Below are positions 1-7,345 of a DNA stretch of 53,030 nucleotides, in pieces (position 1 is the first letter of the stretch; every line of letters begins with the position of its first letter). The stretch comes from Oscillospiraceae bacterium (GTDB taxonomy: Bacteria; Bacillota; Clostridia; Oscillospirales; Oscillospiraceae), in contig SVLS01000015.1 in assembly GCA_015067835.1 (NCBI GenBank), forward strand, positions 1-53,030, given 5' to 3'. Under the pieces are notes generated by a model. That model ran no database searches, was not told the DNA's origin, and saw only the letters and a program-made list of their open reading frames with translations. The position numbers and the translations under genes were made by a program.

Positions 1-99
1 CCTTAAGGGGCGGCCCGAGAAAGGAATGCGGTCGGCAAACCATTCGGGGCCCCTTTAGGGGCAATCGTCTGTAAAATGCCCTTCTAGGGCTTAATCAAG

Positions 100-118
100 C
101 CTCCGGCTTAGCCGGAGG
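100..118. terminator. Hairpin downstream of the SHOCT gene
   Basis: A perfect 8-bp stem (CCTCCGGC / GCCGGAGG) with a 3-nt loop, followed by four T on the plus strand. It lies just past the end of the minus-strand SHOCT gene. The U-tract on the minus strand is weak, so terminator function there is an inference. The preceding 99 bases hold no gene that I can see, only a smaller GCCC/GGGC hairpin at about 79-90. Confidence 0.45.
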
Positions 119-124
119 TTTTGA

Positions 125-790
125 CTAAAGCCCCAAAAGCTTATTTTTCTTTGCGTCAAATTCTTCCTGCGTTATTACACCCATATCGAGCAGTTCTTTG
201 AAATTTTTAAGCTCTTCTGCAGCAGATACCTGCTGCACAATTCCGCCAACAGGTGCATTTTTGATTTCTTCAATTTGTTTTCTGATATATGCAACAATAA
301 TTTCAGCTTCCTCGTTGCTCTTTTTACCGCTGAATTGAATTGCATTTTCACCGCTGTACTGGCTGTTGGAGGTACTCACACCGCCGGCAGCGGTTTCAAT
401 TTGAATATATCCGTCAGCAATGGACGAAGGCTTGTATTGAACGCCGATGGCGTCCTTAAAATAGATCGTCTTCTCGCCTTGTGTCATAGATGTGCCAAAA
501 ACAAGACCTGTGACAATTGTGGATGTAGATTGCGTAGAGGTGAATACGACCTTATTTTCATAGACGTCAAGAATTTTGCCAAGGCTGTTAACCAAGCAAT
601 ACTTAACACCTTCAGGTCTCATCTTAATTCTGTCTTCCATAGATGCAGCGGCCATTTCGTTATTCTTGGCTTCCTGCTGCTTTAAGTTGTCGGTGTAATT
701 TTTGGTAGCCTCTTTTGCCTTGCTGGCGTAAGTTTTCGTGGCCTCTTTTGCTTTTTCAGCAGCTTCCTTTGCTTTGTCAAAAATGCTCAT
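125..790 (-). CDS. SHOCT-domain protein with lysine/alanine-rich N-terminal helix
   Basis: A 221-aa protein. The start is the ATG preceded by GAGGGG at about 8 nt; a longer reading back to 907 would run through the operators and the neighbouring gene's start. Residues 1-45 form a charged K/A/E-rich helix with repeated KAKEA units. The middle (about 60-165) looks like a small beta domain of the DUF4429/PH-like kind. The last 30 residues match the SHOCT pattern (LKNFKELLDMGVIT, then EEFDAKKNKLLGL), a short C-terminal helical module found in many bacterial proteins and thought to mediate oligomerisation. No signal peptide or membrane segment is seen. It is divergent from the XRE regulator and shares its operator region, so it is probably that regulator's target. 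Molecular function is unknown. Confidence 0.8.
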   Translation of the reverse strand: MSIFDKAKEAAEKAKEATKTYASKAKEATKNYTDNLKQQEAKNNEMAAASMEDRIKMRPEGVKYCLVNSLGKILDVYENKVVFTSTQSTSTIVTGLVFGTSMTQGEKTIYFKDAIGVQYKPSSIADGYIQIETAAGGVSTSNSQYSGENAIQFSGKKSNEEAEIIVAYIRKQIEEIKNAPVGGIVQQVSAAEELKNFKELLDMGVITQEEFDAKKNKLLGL

Positions 791-818
791 ACAAAACCCC
801 TCTTTGTTTCCAGACTTA

Positions 819-860
819 TGTAACACAATGTTACATAAAGCAGTGTAACACAATGTTACA
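819..860. promoter_or_regulatory. Twin 17-bp operators between the SHOCT and XRE genes
   Basis: Two identical copies of TGTAACACAATGTTACA (819-835 and 844-860). Each is an inverted repeat of TGTAACA around CAA. Their centres are 25 bp apart, roughly two and a half helical turns. They fill the divergent promoter region, and the second copy ends 21 bp before the XRE start. By analogy with XRE/Cro-type repressors they are very probably the binding sites of the adjacent regulator; binding itself is inferred. Confidence 0.8.
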
Positions 861-881
861 ATAAATGCAAGAGGTGATTGT

Positions 882-1085
882 ATGATCGGGTTAAAAAATA
901 TTCGCAAACAGCGACATTTAAATCAACAGAAGGTCGCAATGGATTTAAATATATCCCGCGAAGCGTTGTCCTATTATGAAAACGGCAAACGAGAACCGTC
1001 GCTGGCGTTGCTGGTGGAGATGTCCAAGTATTTTAATGTTTCTATCAATTATCTGATCACCGGCGAAGAATTTCAAAAAAGATGA
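882..1085 (+). CDS. XRE-family helix-turn-helix regulator
   Basis: A 67-aa single-domain DNA-binding protein. The lambda-Cro/XRE fold is clear: IRKQRHLNQQKVAMDLNISR gives helices 1-3, followed by EALSYYENGKREPS and the typical closing LLVEMSKYFNVSINYLITGE. There is no effector domain, so it is probably a constitutive or degradation-controlled repressor. A GAGGTG ribosome site lies 6 nt before the ATG. It is divergent from the SHOCT gene, with two palindromic operators between them, and is most likely autoregulated. Confidence 0.92.
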   Translation: MIGLKNIRKQRHLNQQKVAMDLNISREALSYYENGKREPSLALLVEMSKYFNVSINYLITGEEFQKR

Positions 1086-1119
1086 ACCTATTCTTTCAGA
1101 AAAGAAAGCATAGGTTCAT
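1082..1119 (+). terminator. Rho-independent terminator of the XRE gene
   Basis: A long stem pairing ATGAACCTA with TAGGTTCAT, extended by TTCTTTC/GAAAG, followed by TTTTATGTTT. It overlaps the XRE stop codon. Confidence 0.8.
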
Positions 1120-1144
1120 TTTATGTTTATTGCGGCATTCCCTT

Positions 1145-1873
1145 TTATACGTTCTTCAACAACGGTGCCACTTTTTGGGGAAAATCGCGATAATCATCGA
1201 TGGTGATGTAATTGAAATCCGACTTGTACACCGGCTCATCGTTTCCGCCCAAGCCGTAGTCATCGCCGATGAACACCACCTGGCTGTGGGCGATGCCGTT
1301 CGCCTTGCAGTAATTGTCCAGAGCGAAATACTTATTGTAGGGCTTCGGAGCCATATCAAAAGAGGATGTGCCGCCGACGAACACGCAAAATTCGTCGAAA
1401 AGCTCCACCACTTCCTGATAAAAGGCCCGCCGCTTTTTTCGGTCGGGATCAAAGGCAAGTTTTTCATCCAGCGTGGCTTTTGTGCCTAGCAGCGGGATGG
1501 TGACGCAGCCGGAGGCATGGAATTCCATTGCATCGCCCGTAAATTGGGTAAAGCCGTACTTCTCCCGGAGGGCATTGGCCTTTTGGGTCACGGCTTCCCG
1601 GTCGCAGGGTACGGATTCGTTCCGAACCATGTCGATATCCTTGGTTTCGGCGTTATAAACGGCGTACTGCATGCCGTAGTTGCCGATGATGTCAATAGGC
1701 AGCTGACCCAGCTGGCTGAAGATCCGGCTTACCTTCCCGGCTCCCACCATCAGAAGCTTGTACTTTTGGGACAGCTGTACCAAGACCTCCCGGTTTTGGG
1801 CAGGAATGAGGGTCTTGTGCTGGGAGAGGGTGCCGTCCAGATCCATTGCAATTAATTTAATGTTTTCATACAT
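1145..1873 (-). CDS. HAD-superfamily (phosphomannomutase-like, class IIB) phosphatase
   Basis: A 242-aa cytosolic hydrolase. Motif I is MDLDGTLSQH near residue 10 (DxD nucleophile and acid/base). The late motif GDDYGLGGND supplies the Mg-binding aspartates. The order and spacing resemble eukaryotic-type phosphomannomutase and Cof-type HAD proteins with a C2 cap. A GTG nine bases further upstream is also possible; I chose the ATG giving MYENIKL. The substrate is probably a sugar phosphate but cannot be read from the sequence. It is a single-gene unit with its own promoter. Confidence 0.82.
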   Translation of the reverse strand: MYENIKLIAMDLDGTLSQHKTLIPAQNREVLVQLSQKYKLLMVGAGKVSRIFSQLGQLPIDIIGNYGMQYAVYNAETKDIDMVRNESVPCDREAVTQKANALREKYGFTQFTGDAMEFHASGCVTIPLLGTKATLDEKLAFDPDRKKRRAFYQEVVELFDEFCVFVGGTSSFDMAPKPYNKYFALDNYCKANGIAHSQVVFIGDDYGLGGNDEPVYKSDFNYITIDDYRDFPQKVAPLLKNV

Positions 1874-1934
1874 CAAAATCACCGTCCAAAAATCACAACA
1901 TAACGAAGGAATTGTGCAACAATCCTTTGTGTTC

Positions 1935-1962
1935 AGTATAGCATTGCAGCATATTTTGTCAA
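1935..1962 (-). promoter_or_regulatory. Sigma-A type promoter of the HAD phosphatase gene
   Basis: On the minus strand TTGACA and TATACT are separated by 16 bp, about 60 bp before the coding start. The match is close to consensus. Confidence 0.7.
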
Positions 1963-2059
1963 TCGTTTGGCGGCGTAATTCCCCATAGCCTCCAAATCAT
2001 AGAGTGCAAGCGTCCGGTCTATGCCTGAGAGGAGGCGGTCCTTGCGGACGATCATAGTA

Positions 2060-2099
2060 TTTCAAAAAATAACAGTGCAGTAGAATTTCTACTGCACTG
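2060..2099 (-). terminator. Terminator of the two-TM protein gene
   Basis: A 13-bp perfect palindrome (CAGTGCAGTAGAA / TTCTACTGCACTG), followed on the minus strand by TTATTTTTTG. The core GCAGTAGAATTTCTACTG recurs at 4907-4924, so this hairpin belongs to a small local repeat family. Confidence 0.75.
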
Positions 2100-2150
2100 C
2101 TTGAGCCTTCAAGAGTGAATATAGCAAAACATTGTGCTTTTTTAACTCGT

Positions 2151-2960
2151 TTACCACGGAATTTCGTCTTCGTAGAAGCCATTTGTACAACTGTATGTAA
2201 CAACTGCCTCGATTATGCTATTTTTATCATCTCCGCATGCAACAGTTACGAGAGTGTCAGCCCCGGATGGGTCTTTTGGAAACATGGCTTTAACTTGTGC
2301 TGCGACATTGTCAGCAATTACCTGAGCAACCGCTTTGCGTTCAGCAGCAGACGAGAGCTCCCTAAGGCGTATACGTCCCTCGGGGCCGAAACTTAAAACT
2401 TGCTCATGTTCATACCAAATGGATGATTTCTGCACGCTAAAACGAGCGGAACATTCAATTGCTTTTCGGTTGTTGGGACGTGGCATCTGTTGGATTCTGC
2501 CAATAAAGTTTTTAGTGGCATTTGCGATAATCGTTTGAATATGTTCATTATTTGCGAATTTGGAATGTAAGGCAGCAGCTTCTCGTGAAAGTGTTGCAGC
2601 AGATTCCGCGTGTGATGCTTCTATCTCTTTGAGCATGTTGTCGTAATGCACCTTGACTCGTTCGATTTCCCTGAGATAGAATTGCTTAACAGAATTGCCG
2701 ATTACAGCACCGATAATTGCAAAAATGATCAAAACGCCAATGGCTGCAAATATTGCCGCACCTGCTGAACCGTCAAATCCATATTGTTTGTCATACCAAG
2801 ATCCAACATAAAGGAATGCACCTATTGCAAAAATGATTCCTGCGTAGAGCGAAAATTTCACATATTTTATGATATCAACCTGTTCTGCTTGTTTTTGCAG
2901 TTTTCCAATTTTTGTGTTACGCTCAGATTCCAGATTGGAAGGCAAAGTTAGCTTGCTCAC
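2151..2960 (-). CDS. Hypothetical membrane protein with two TM segments and cytosolic tail
   Basis: A 269-aa protein not recognised as a named family. The start is GTG, supported by AAGGAG 8 nt upstream. Residues 1-30 are charged. Two hydrophobic segments lie at about 32-55 and 66-90, joined by a short loop. Helical material follows (about 92-145, probably coiled coil, with AESAATLSREAAAL), then a compact mixed C-terminal domain of about 120 residues containing the segment FGPEGRIRLRELSSAAE. The topology suggests a membrane-anchored cytosolic domain. It is monocistronic, with a terminator behind it. Adjacent genes give no functional hint. Confidence 0.6.
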   Translation of the reverse strand: MSKLTLPSNLESERNTKIGKLQKQAEQVDIIKYVKFSLYAGIIFAIGAFLYVGSWYDKQYGFDGSAGAAIFAAIGVLIIFAIIGAVIGNSVKQFYLREIERVKVHYDNMLKEIEASHAESAATLSREAAALHSKFANNEHIQTIIANATKNFIGRIQQMPRPNNRKAIECSARFSVQKSSIWYEHEQVLSFGPEGRIRLRELSSAAERKAVAQVIADNVAAQVKAMFPKDPSGADTLVTVACGDDKNSIIEAVVTYSCTNGFYEDEIPW

Positions 2961-3024
2961 AACACAATCTCCTTACACAATATATAAAATATAAATAATT
3001 CTGTTGTTTGCTTGTTTTGATATG

Positions 3025-3522
3025 TTAGTGTATGAATACAAAATGGAAAAAACCATCAATGCCCTTCAAACGTGTTACAATCTCCAGATGATCGTAATAA
3101 GCTTTGGTAATTAAAAAGTCTTCTGTAAAAAGGTCCTCGTTCTTATAAAAGAAATTATGCAAGGTTCGCAGATCAGCCTCTGTGTTGTACGGAGTATCCT
3201 TTTTGCTCCTGAGCATATGGTAGGTTTCTTCGTCTATCAAAGTCACACTATGTGTTCGGGAATAGAAATTATCTTCACCATTGTGATCTCGATATTCACA
3301 AATAACACTGGTGGACATCTTGCCCGGAGTGCAGGAATACAGGTCTGTTTCTCCGGTATACAAATACCGGGCCAATACCAATGCATCCTGAAAAATACGT
3401 GCATCGCAGGTTACGGGAAGCGTTTGAGAATAGGTTTTGCAACCATCGAAAAAACGCCATAATTCTGGGTTGCTTTCTGCAATTTTTTGAGCCACCGGGT
3501 CGTTCTGTAATAGTGTGGACAT
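3025..3522 (-). CDS. Hypothetical cytosolic protein
   Basis: A 165-aa protein starting MSTLLQNDPVAQ, chosen because GGGGG sits 8 nt upstream. Extending it to 3885 would translate a palindromic repeat element. It has no signal peptide, membrane segment or cysteine pair pattern. The composition is rich in Tyr, Asp and Leu, typical of a soluble alpha/beta protein. I do not recognise the family. Confidence 0.55.
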   Translation of the reverse strand: MSTLLQNDPVAQKIAESNPELWRFFDGCKTYSQTLPVTCDARIFQDALVLARYLYTGETDLYSCTPGKMSTSVICEYRDHNGEDNFYSRTHSVTLIDEETYHMLRSKKDTPYNTEADLRTLHNFFYKNEDLFTEDFLITKAYYDHLEIVTRLKGIDGFFHFVFIH

Positions 3523-3600
3523 TGTATAACCCCCTTTTCTTTCATTATGCCACAGAAAATTCCAAAAGCAAATAACCTTTATAGTGTTACAGAACGATGA

Positions 3601-3862
3601 GTATAATCTCTGCGTGTTTACAGATACCAATAGCGTAATTGGTAAATTTATGATGTAGGGGCTATCGACTACCGCGGTCATCCTGAGCGAACCCTGAGCG
3701 AAGTCGAAGGGGGAGTCGAAGGATCCGTTCACTTTGGGATTGCGGATTCTTCGACTACGCAGCCTGTGGCTGCTCCGCTCAGAATGACACGTTTTTCGGT
3801 AGTGTCGCAAGTATAGTAAACGGAGATAGATATGAAAGCAACAGGAATTGTTCGCCGGGTGG
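3601..3862 (+). pseudogene. Truncated copy of the spoVT promoter/leader and first codons (copy 1)
   Basis: It reproduces the upstream region of the intact spoVT: GTATAATCTC, then TTTACAGATACCAA, GCGTAATT and TGTAGG. It ends in GATATGAAAGCAACAGGAAT, which encodes MKATGIVRRVE as in SpoVT. The reading frame then diverges and stops after 27 codons (3832-3915). A REP-like element sits inside it. It is probably the scar of a duplication or insertion event at the spoVT 5' end. Confidence 0.7.
3677..3788. repeat. REP-like palindromic element, family A (copy 1)
   Basis: Begins GTCATCCTGAGCG and ends CGCTCAGAATGAC, giving imperfect terminal inverted arms with a GTCGAAGG / CTTCGAC inner pair. A second copy with the same ends lies at 15783-15894. 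It is a non-coding palindromic repeat of about 110 bp. Confidence 0.75.
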
Positions 3863-3911
3863 AGGAATGCGTTATAATCGGGCAAACCGTCCCTTGCTTT
3901 GTCAAGATGAC

Positions 3912-3940
3912 TTGACGAACTTACATGTGTGCGTTAAAAT
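3912..3940 (+). promoter_or_regulatory. Promoter of the leucine-rich-repeat gene
   Basis: TTGACG and TAAAAT with 17-bp spacing, about 30 bp before the start. A GGGGGG ribosome site follows. Confidence 0.65.
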
Positions 3941-3969
3941 GAAAGCACGATAAAGGGGGGTATTACATA

Positions 3970-4662
3970 ATGACGGATAAATTTATTATAAAAAACAAGG
4001 TGTTGGTTGGACACGCGTTTACTTCTGAAGAGAGTATTGATGTAGTTGTTCCACAGGGAGTCATTGCAATTGGAGAGAATGTATTTCGTGGTTATAAAAA
4101 TCTAAAAAGTATTATGATTCCTAACGGAGTTGGCTGCATTGATAATGCCGCATTCCAGAGTTGTACCTCACTGACGTCGGTGGTTATTCCCGGCAGCGTT
4201 TTGATTGTTTGTATGGATGCGTTTGATTATTGCGAAAACCTGCAGGTTGTGGTGATGGAAAAGGGTGTGCGGAATATTAGCAGCTACGCTTTCAGCAATT
4301 GCGATCAGTTAATGGCGGTCACCATCCCCGACAGTGTGAAAGATATCGGCGAAGGTGCGTTTTCTTGCTGTGAAAGCCTGCCCACAATCACAATTCCCGG
4401 CTCGGTTGCTGTGCTTCCTACAAGTGTGTTTAGCCAATGCAGCAGTCTAAAATCGGTCGTTATTCAGGATGGTGTGATGGCAATTCAGGAGGAGGCATTT
4501 GCCGATTGCAGCAGTCTGCAAGTGGTTATGATTCCGGAAAGCGTAAGAAAGATTGCCGCCGACGCATTTGATTTCTGCGAGGAGCTAACAATTTATGCTC
4601 CGGCAGGCAGCTTTGCTGAAACATATGCAAAAGAAAATGGCATACCGTTCAGAGCGGTGTAA
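3970..4662 (+). CDS. BspA-type leucine-rich-repeat protein (LRR_5)
   Basis: A 230-aa protein built of about eight repeats of roughly 23 residues following the LRR_5/BspA pattern: V-x-x-I-x-x-x-A-F-x-x-C-x-x-L-x-x-V-x-I-P-x-S. Examples are VKDIGEGAFSCCESLPTITIPG and the last repeat ending in ELTIYAPAGSFAETYAKENG. No signal peptide or anchor is visible, so despite the family's usual cell-surface location this copy may be cytosolic or a domain-only protein. It sits between two fragments of the spoVT 5' region, with its own promoter and a very strong terminator, which suggests insertion as a cassette. Confidence 0.88.
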   Translation: MTDKFIIKNKVLVGHAFTSEESIDVVVPQGVIAIGENVFRGYKNLKSIMIPNGVGCIDNAAFQSCTSLTSVVIPGSVLIVCMDAFDYCENLQVVVMEKGVRNISSYAFSNCDQLMAVTIPDSVKDIGEGAFSCCESLPTITIPGSVAVLPTSVFSQCSSLKSVVIQDGVMAIQEEAFADCSSLQVVMIPESVRKIAADAFDFCEELTIYAPAGSFAETYAKENGIPFRAV

Positions 4663-4664
4663 TT

Positions 4665-4700
4665 AAGCAAAAGGCGAGGTGCACACCTCGCCTTTTGCTT
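4665..4700. terminator. Strong bidirectional terminator after the LRR gene
   Basis: A perfect 17-bp stem (AAGCAAAAGGCGAGGTG / CACCTCGCCTTTTGCTT) with a 2-nt centre, followed by ATTG. Confidence 0.85.
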
Positions 4701-4703
4701 ATT

Positions 4704-4885
4704 GTTTACAGATACCAACTGCGTAATTTGTAAAATTATTGTAGGCGCGGGAAAAGCCCCCCCTCTGACAGCTCCCCTGACAAGGGGAGCCTTTGGTGTG
4801 TCGCAGAAAAGGAGAAAGATATATGAAGGCACCCCTCTCTTATATCATTGACACCAGAGGGCAGATTCTGCTGGGCGATACATAG
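4704..4885 (+). pseudogene. Second truncated copy of the spoVT leader and start (copy 2)
   Basis: It shares TTTACAGATACCAACT, GCGTAATTTGTAAAATTATT and GTAGGC with the intact spoVT leader, then AAAAGGAGAAAGATATATGA before MKA. After three codons the frame departs from SpoVT and stops after 20 codons (4823-4885). Hairpin-rich filler (CTCCCCTGACAAGGGGAG) lies inside. No function is expected for the short peptide. Confidence 0.65.
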
Positions 4886-4903
4886 TGTGGTAAATAGATA
4901 TAT

Positions 4904-4928
4904 AGCGCAGTAGAATTTCTACTGTGCT
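4904..4928 (-). terminator. Hairpin after ygjV
   Basis: AGCGCAGTAGAA pairs with TTCTACTGTGCT. It has the same core as the hairpin at 2073-2099 and lies immediately downstream of the minus-strand ygjV-like gene. The following T-tract is poor. Confidence 0.5.
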
Positions 4929-4933
4929 GTTTC

Positions 4934-5467
4934 TTATGAAGATGGGCTTTCTTTTTTAGAAAAGATATCTAAACGAATTACAGCAATAAGGACAGAAATA
5001 GTTACCAAAGAATCGGTAATCATTCCTGCAATACTACCTACATAAATATTATAAATCAACCAACAAGGATTACTGATAAGATTGAGTATGCGAATTGTTC
5101 TCGGGTTTTTAATGCCCAAGGCAACAGAAGATATCAGTTTGGCTAAAACAACAAAAATGCTGATTGGACCATGCCAGGACAGCACGCCGATAATTACAAA
5201 CATCGTTGCAAAAATGATTTGAAAAGGTAATGTGCTTTTTCCCTTTTTTATACGGAAATAATAACAGCCGTTAGTAAGGCAGCTTGCAAAATTCGCCAGC
5301 ATACCCGTGTAGCCACCCAGTAACAGATAGTGGATGGAAGAAAGAAACTCATTGCCGATTTTACAAATTACAATATGCTTGTATTTCTTCTGCTGCATTC
5401 CGATAACGATAATAACCGTGCCTAAGAAACCAATCAATTGGGCAATAAGTTGGCTGGCATTGGGCAT
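4934..5467 (-). CDS. YgjV family inner-membrane protein
   Basis: A 177-aa polytopic membrane protein with about five or six hydrophobic segments. It shows the YgjV pattern: an early IGFLGTVIIVIGMQQKKYK, then FLSSIHYLLLGGYTGMLAN and a late PCWLIYNIYVGSIAGMITDS. The family's biochemical role is not established; similar half-size proteins resemble PQ-loop or SWEET-like helical bundles. The start is ATG with AAAGGGAG upstream. It lies between two copies of the spoVT 5' region, like the LRR gene. Confidence 0.8.
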   Translation of the reverse strand: MPNASQLIAQLIGFLGTVIIVIGMQQKKYKHIVICKIGNEFLSSIHYLLLGGYTGMLANFASCLTNGCYYFRIKKGKSTLPFQIIFATMFVIIGVLSWHGPISIFVVLAKLISSVALGIKNPRTIRILNLISNPCWLIYNIYVGSIAGMITDSLVTISVLIAVIRLDIFSKKESPSS

Positions 5468-5540
5468 ACAACGCTACTCCCTTTCCTTTGAAATCAGCAA
5501 ACTGATTGTAGCACGAACGCACAAAAAAAGCAATCCTCGC

Positions 5541-5773
5541 GGTATAATCTCCTGTCATTTACAGATACTAACAGCGTAATTTGTAAAATTATTGTAGGCA
5601 CAAAAGCCTCCCTCGCCTAGAGGGAGGGGGACCGCGCTTGCGCGGTGGAGGGATAATCGCCAGTAGGGCGATATGCCGCAAAGCGGCATAAAATCCCCCA
5701 GTCAGCCTGTTCGGCTGACAGCCCCCTTTAGGCAAGGGGGCCTTTGCGCCCCTACAGAAAAGGAGAAAGATAT
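5541..5773 (+). promoter_or_regulatory. spoVT promoter and leader with inserted hairpin-rich repeat
   Basis: GGTATAATCTCCTG provides a plausible -10. The conserved TTTACAGATACTAACAGCGT block and a GAGAAAGATAT ribosome site follow. Between about 5606 and 5750 lies a repeat made of several hairpins: CCCTCGCC/GGAGGG, CCGCGCTTGCGCGG, GCCGCAAAGCGGC and CAGCCTGTTCGGCTG. In B. subtilis spoVT is sigma-G dependent; I cannot assign the sigma factor here. Confidence 0.5.
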
Positions 5774-6316
5774 ATGAAGGCAACAGGTATTGTTCGTCGG
5801 GTGGACGATTTGGGGAGAATTGTTATCCCTAAGGAAATCAGAAGAACCCTCCGCATCCGCGAGGGCGACCCTCTCGAGATTTACACCGAAAAGGACGGGG
5901 GCGTGATCTTCCGGAAGTACTCTCCCATGGGGGATCTGCAGGATTTTGCGGCTCAGATGTGCGAGGCCATCGGCTCCTCCACCGGCCATGTGGCCGCCAT
6001 TTCCGACCGGGATGCTATCATCGCCCTGGCCGGGGCCCCCAAGCGGGAGCTGATGGACAAGCCAAACTCTGATGAACTGGCAAGGCTCATGGAGCAGCGG
6101 AAAAACTACCTCTATTCCTCCGGGGACAGCCGAATCCAGGCCGCCGAAGGTGCGGAGAAGTATCACCTGGGTGCGGCGGCACCCATCCTCAGCCAGGGCG
6201 ACCTGATGGGCTGCGTCATGCTGCTGCTGGGGGAGGGGGATTCGCCCCTGACCGAGCAGGATCAGCGACTGGCACAGACGGCGGCATCGTTTTTGGGCAA
6301 ACAGATGGAGAATTAA
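5774..6316 (+). CDS. spoVT: Stage V sporulation protein T, AbrB-type regulator
   Basis: A 180-aa transcription regulator, the usual SpoVT length. Residues 1-50 are the AbrB swapped-hairpin DNA-binding domain, with the near-invariant MKATGIVRRVDDLGRIVIPK and IRRTLRIREGDPLEI. The remainder is the GAF-like domain that senses an unknown ligand. In Bacillus SpoVT tunes sigma-G dependent genes in the forespore, so this marks a spore-forming lineage, or one descended from such. The start is supported by AGGAGAAAGATAT before ATG and by the two upstream pseudo-copies, which preserve exactly this start. Confidence 0.93.
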   Translation: MKATGIVRRVDDLGRIVIPKEIRRTLRIREGDPLEIYTEKDGGVIFRKYSPMGDLQDFAAQMCEAIGSSTGHVAAISDRDAIIALAGAPKRELMDKPNSDELARLMEQRKNYLYSSGDSRIQAAEGAEKYHLGAAAPILSQGDLMGCVMLLLGEGDSPLTEQDQRLAQTAASFLGKQMEN

Positions 6317-6319
6317 TGT

Positions 6320-6412
6320 GTCATTGCGAACCAGTGGGCACGCTGGTGTGGCAATCTCCTGGTTTTTCTTCTAATTGGGGGATTGCCACGTCGCTACGCT
6401 CCTCGCAATGAC
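6320..6412. repeat. REP-like palindromic element, family B (copy 1)
   Basis: Ends GTCATTGCGA and TCGCAATGAC form terminal inverted repeats, with inner GTGGCAATC and GATTGCCAC arms. Copy 2 is at 10788-10884 in the opposite orientation, and a 30-bp mini version lies at 12273-12302. Confidence 0.8.
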
Positions 6413-6493
6413 AGGATTCAAGCACCGCTGACCGCGGTGCTTTACTTTTTGTCGGGGCTGTGGTACACTGGCAGCAAAAGTGAGGTGCCCCTT

Positions 6494-6991
6494 ATGAAAC
6501 GATGGATTCAAAAACACGCTATCCTCGCCACGCTGATCCCGGTTCTGCTGGTGATGCTGATGATCTTTTGCTTCTCTGCCCAAAACGGTCAGGATTCCGG
6601 CCAATTCAGCGGGAAAATTACCCGGTTCGTGGTGCGGCTGTTTGTGCCGGAATTTGACACATGGACGGCTCAAATGCAGGATGAGGTCTGCAGCACCGTG
6701 GGCTTGGTGGTGCGAAAGCTGGGCCATTTTACGGAATTCTTCCTGCTGGGCTTTTTCCTGCTCCTGCATATCGATGCCATTGGCAAAAAGGTTACACTCA
6801 GGCTGCCCTGGCTGATAGCCTGGGGCATTGGAACACTCTACGCGGTGACCGATGAATTGCATCAGGGATTTGTGGGTGGCCGGCATCCGGCAATATTGGA
6901 CGTGTGCATCGACAGCAGCGGCGTAATTGCGGGCTTGCTGGCAATGTTGGTAATTTTATGGAAAATTCGCCGGGGCAGTGTGCAAAAATAA
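6494..6991 (+). CDS. VanZ-family membrane protein
   Basis: A 165-aa polytopic membrane protein. Hallmarks of VanZ-like proteins are present: FCFSAQNGQDS after the first TM helix, KLGHFTEFFLLGFFLL (the KxxHfxeyaxLg motif) and YAVTDELHQGFVGGRHPAILDV (the DExhQxFvpgRxxsxxDv motif). VanZ proper gives low teicoplanin resistance; most chromosomal homologues are of unknown role, and no van genes are near. The start is the ATG following GAGGTG. Codons upstream of it would read through the REP element. Confidence 0.9.
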   Translation: MKRWIQKHAILATLIPVLLVMLMIFCFSAQNGQDSGQFSGKITRFVVRLFVPEFDTWTAQMQDEVCSTVGLVVRKLGHFTEFFLLGFFLLLHIDAIGKKVTLRLPWLIAWGIGTLYAVTDELHQGFVGGRHPAILDVCIDSSGVIAGLLAMLVILWKIRRGSVQK

Positions 6992-6992
6992 C

Positions 6993-7021
6993 TTGCATTT
7001 CTTGTAGTCTGTCGATATAAT
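6993..7021 (+). promoter_or_regulatory. Promoter of the small membrane protein gene
   Basis: TTGCAT and a perfect TATAAT with 17-bp spacing, about 50 bp before the coding start. Confidence 0.7.
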
Positions 7022-7071
7022 AACAGTGTAAATACGGGCTTGCCCGGAAAATACATAAAGGAGATCGTATT

Positions 7072-7308
7072 ATGGATATGTTGAAGAAGTTCTTTCCCTA
7101 CTCCTTCGGTGCGAAGGATGTAACCGCACTGGTCATTAAGATCATTGTTTACATTGTGGCAGCTGCCATTGCCGGTGTACTGATCGGAATTCTGGCACTG
7201 ATCCCCATTGTTGGCCTGCTGGTCGGTATCGTCGGCGGCCTGATCGACCTGTATGCCCTGATCGGCATCGTTGTGCTGGTGCTGGACTACCTGAAGGTTC
7301 TGAAGTAA
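7072..7308 (+). CDS. Small two-helix membrane protein
   Basis: A 78-aa protein with a short basic/aromatic N-terminus (MDMLKKFFPYSFGAKD) and hydrophobic segments at about 17-45 and 50-72, separated by a glycine-rich turn. Strong promoter, AAAGGAGA ribosome site and terminator indicate a discrete, probably abundant small protein. Many gut Clostridia encode similar unnamed proteins; function unknown. Confidence 0.75.
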   Translation: MDMLKKFFPYSFGAKDVTALVIKIIVYIVAAAIAGVLIGILALIPIVGLLVGIVGGLIDLYALIGIVVLVLDYLKVLK

Positions 7309-7314
7309 AAACAT

Positions 7315-7344
7315 AAAAAAGAGGTGCGAAAGCACCTCTTTTTT
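7315..7344. terminator. Bidirectional terminator
   Basis: AAAAAAGAGGTGC, a GAAA tetraloop, then GCACCTCTTTTTT. It serves the small membrane protein gene on the plus strand and the SdpI-type gene converging from the right. Confidence 0.9.
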
Positions 7345-7345
7345 G

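Noticed and set aside
7072..7308. Small membrane protein as a type I toxin
   Set aside because: At 78 aa it is longer than usual, and no antisense RNA promoter is evident; the convergent terminator simply separates two genes.
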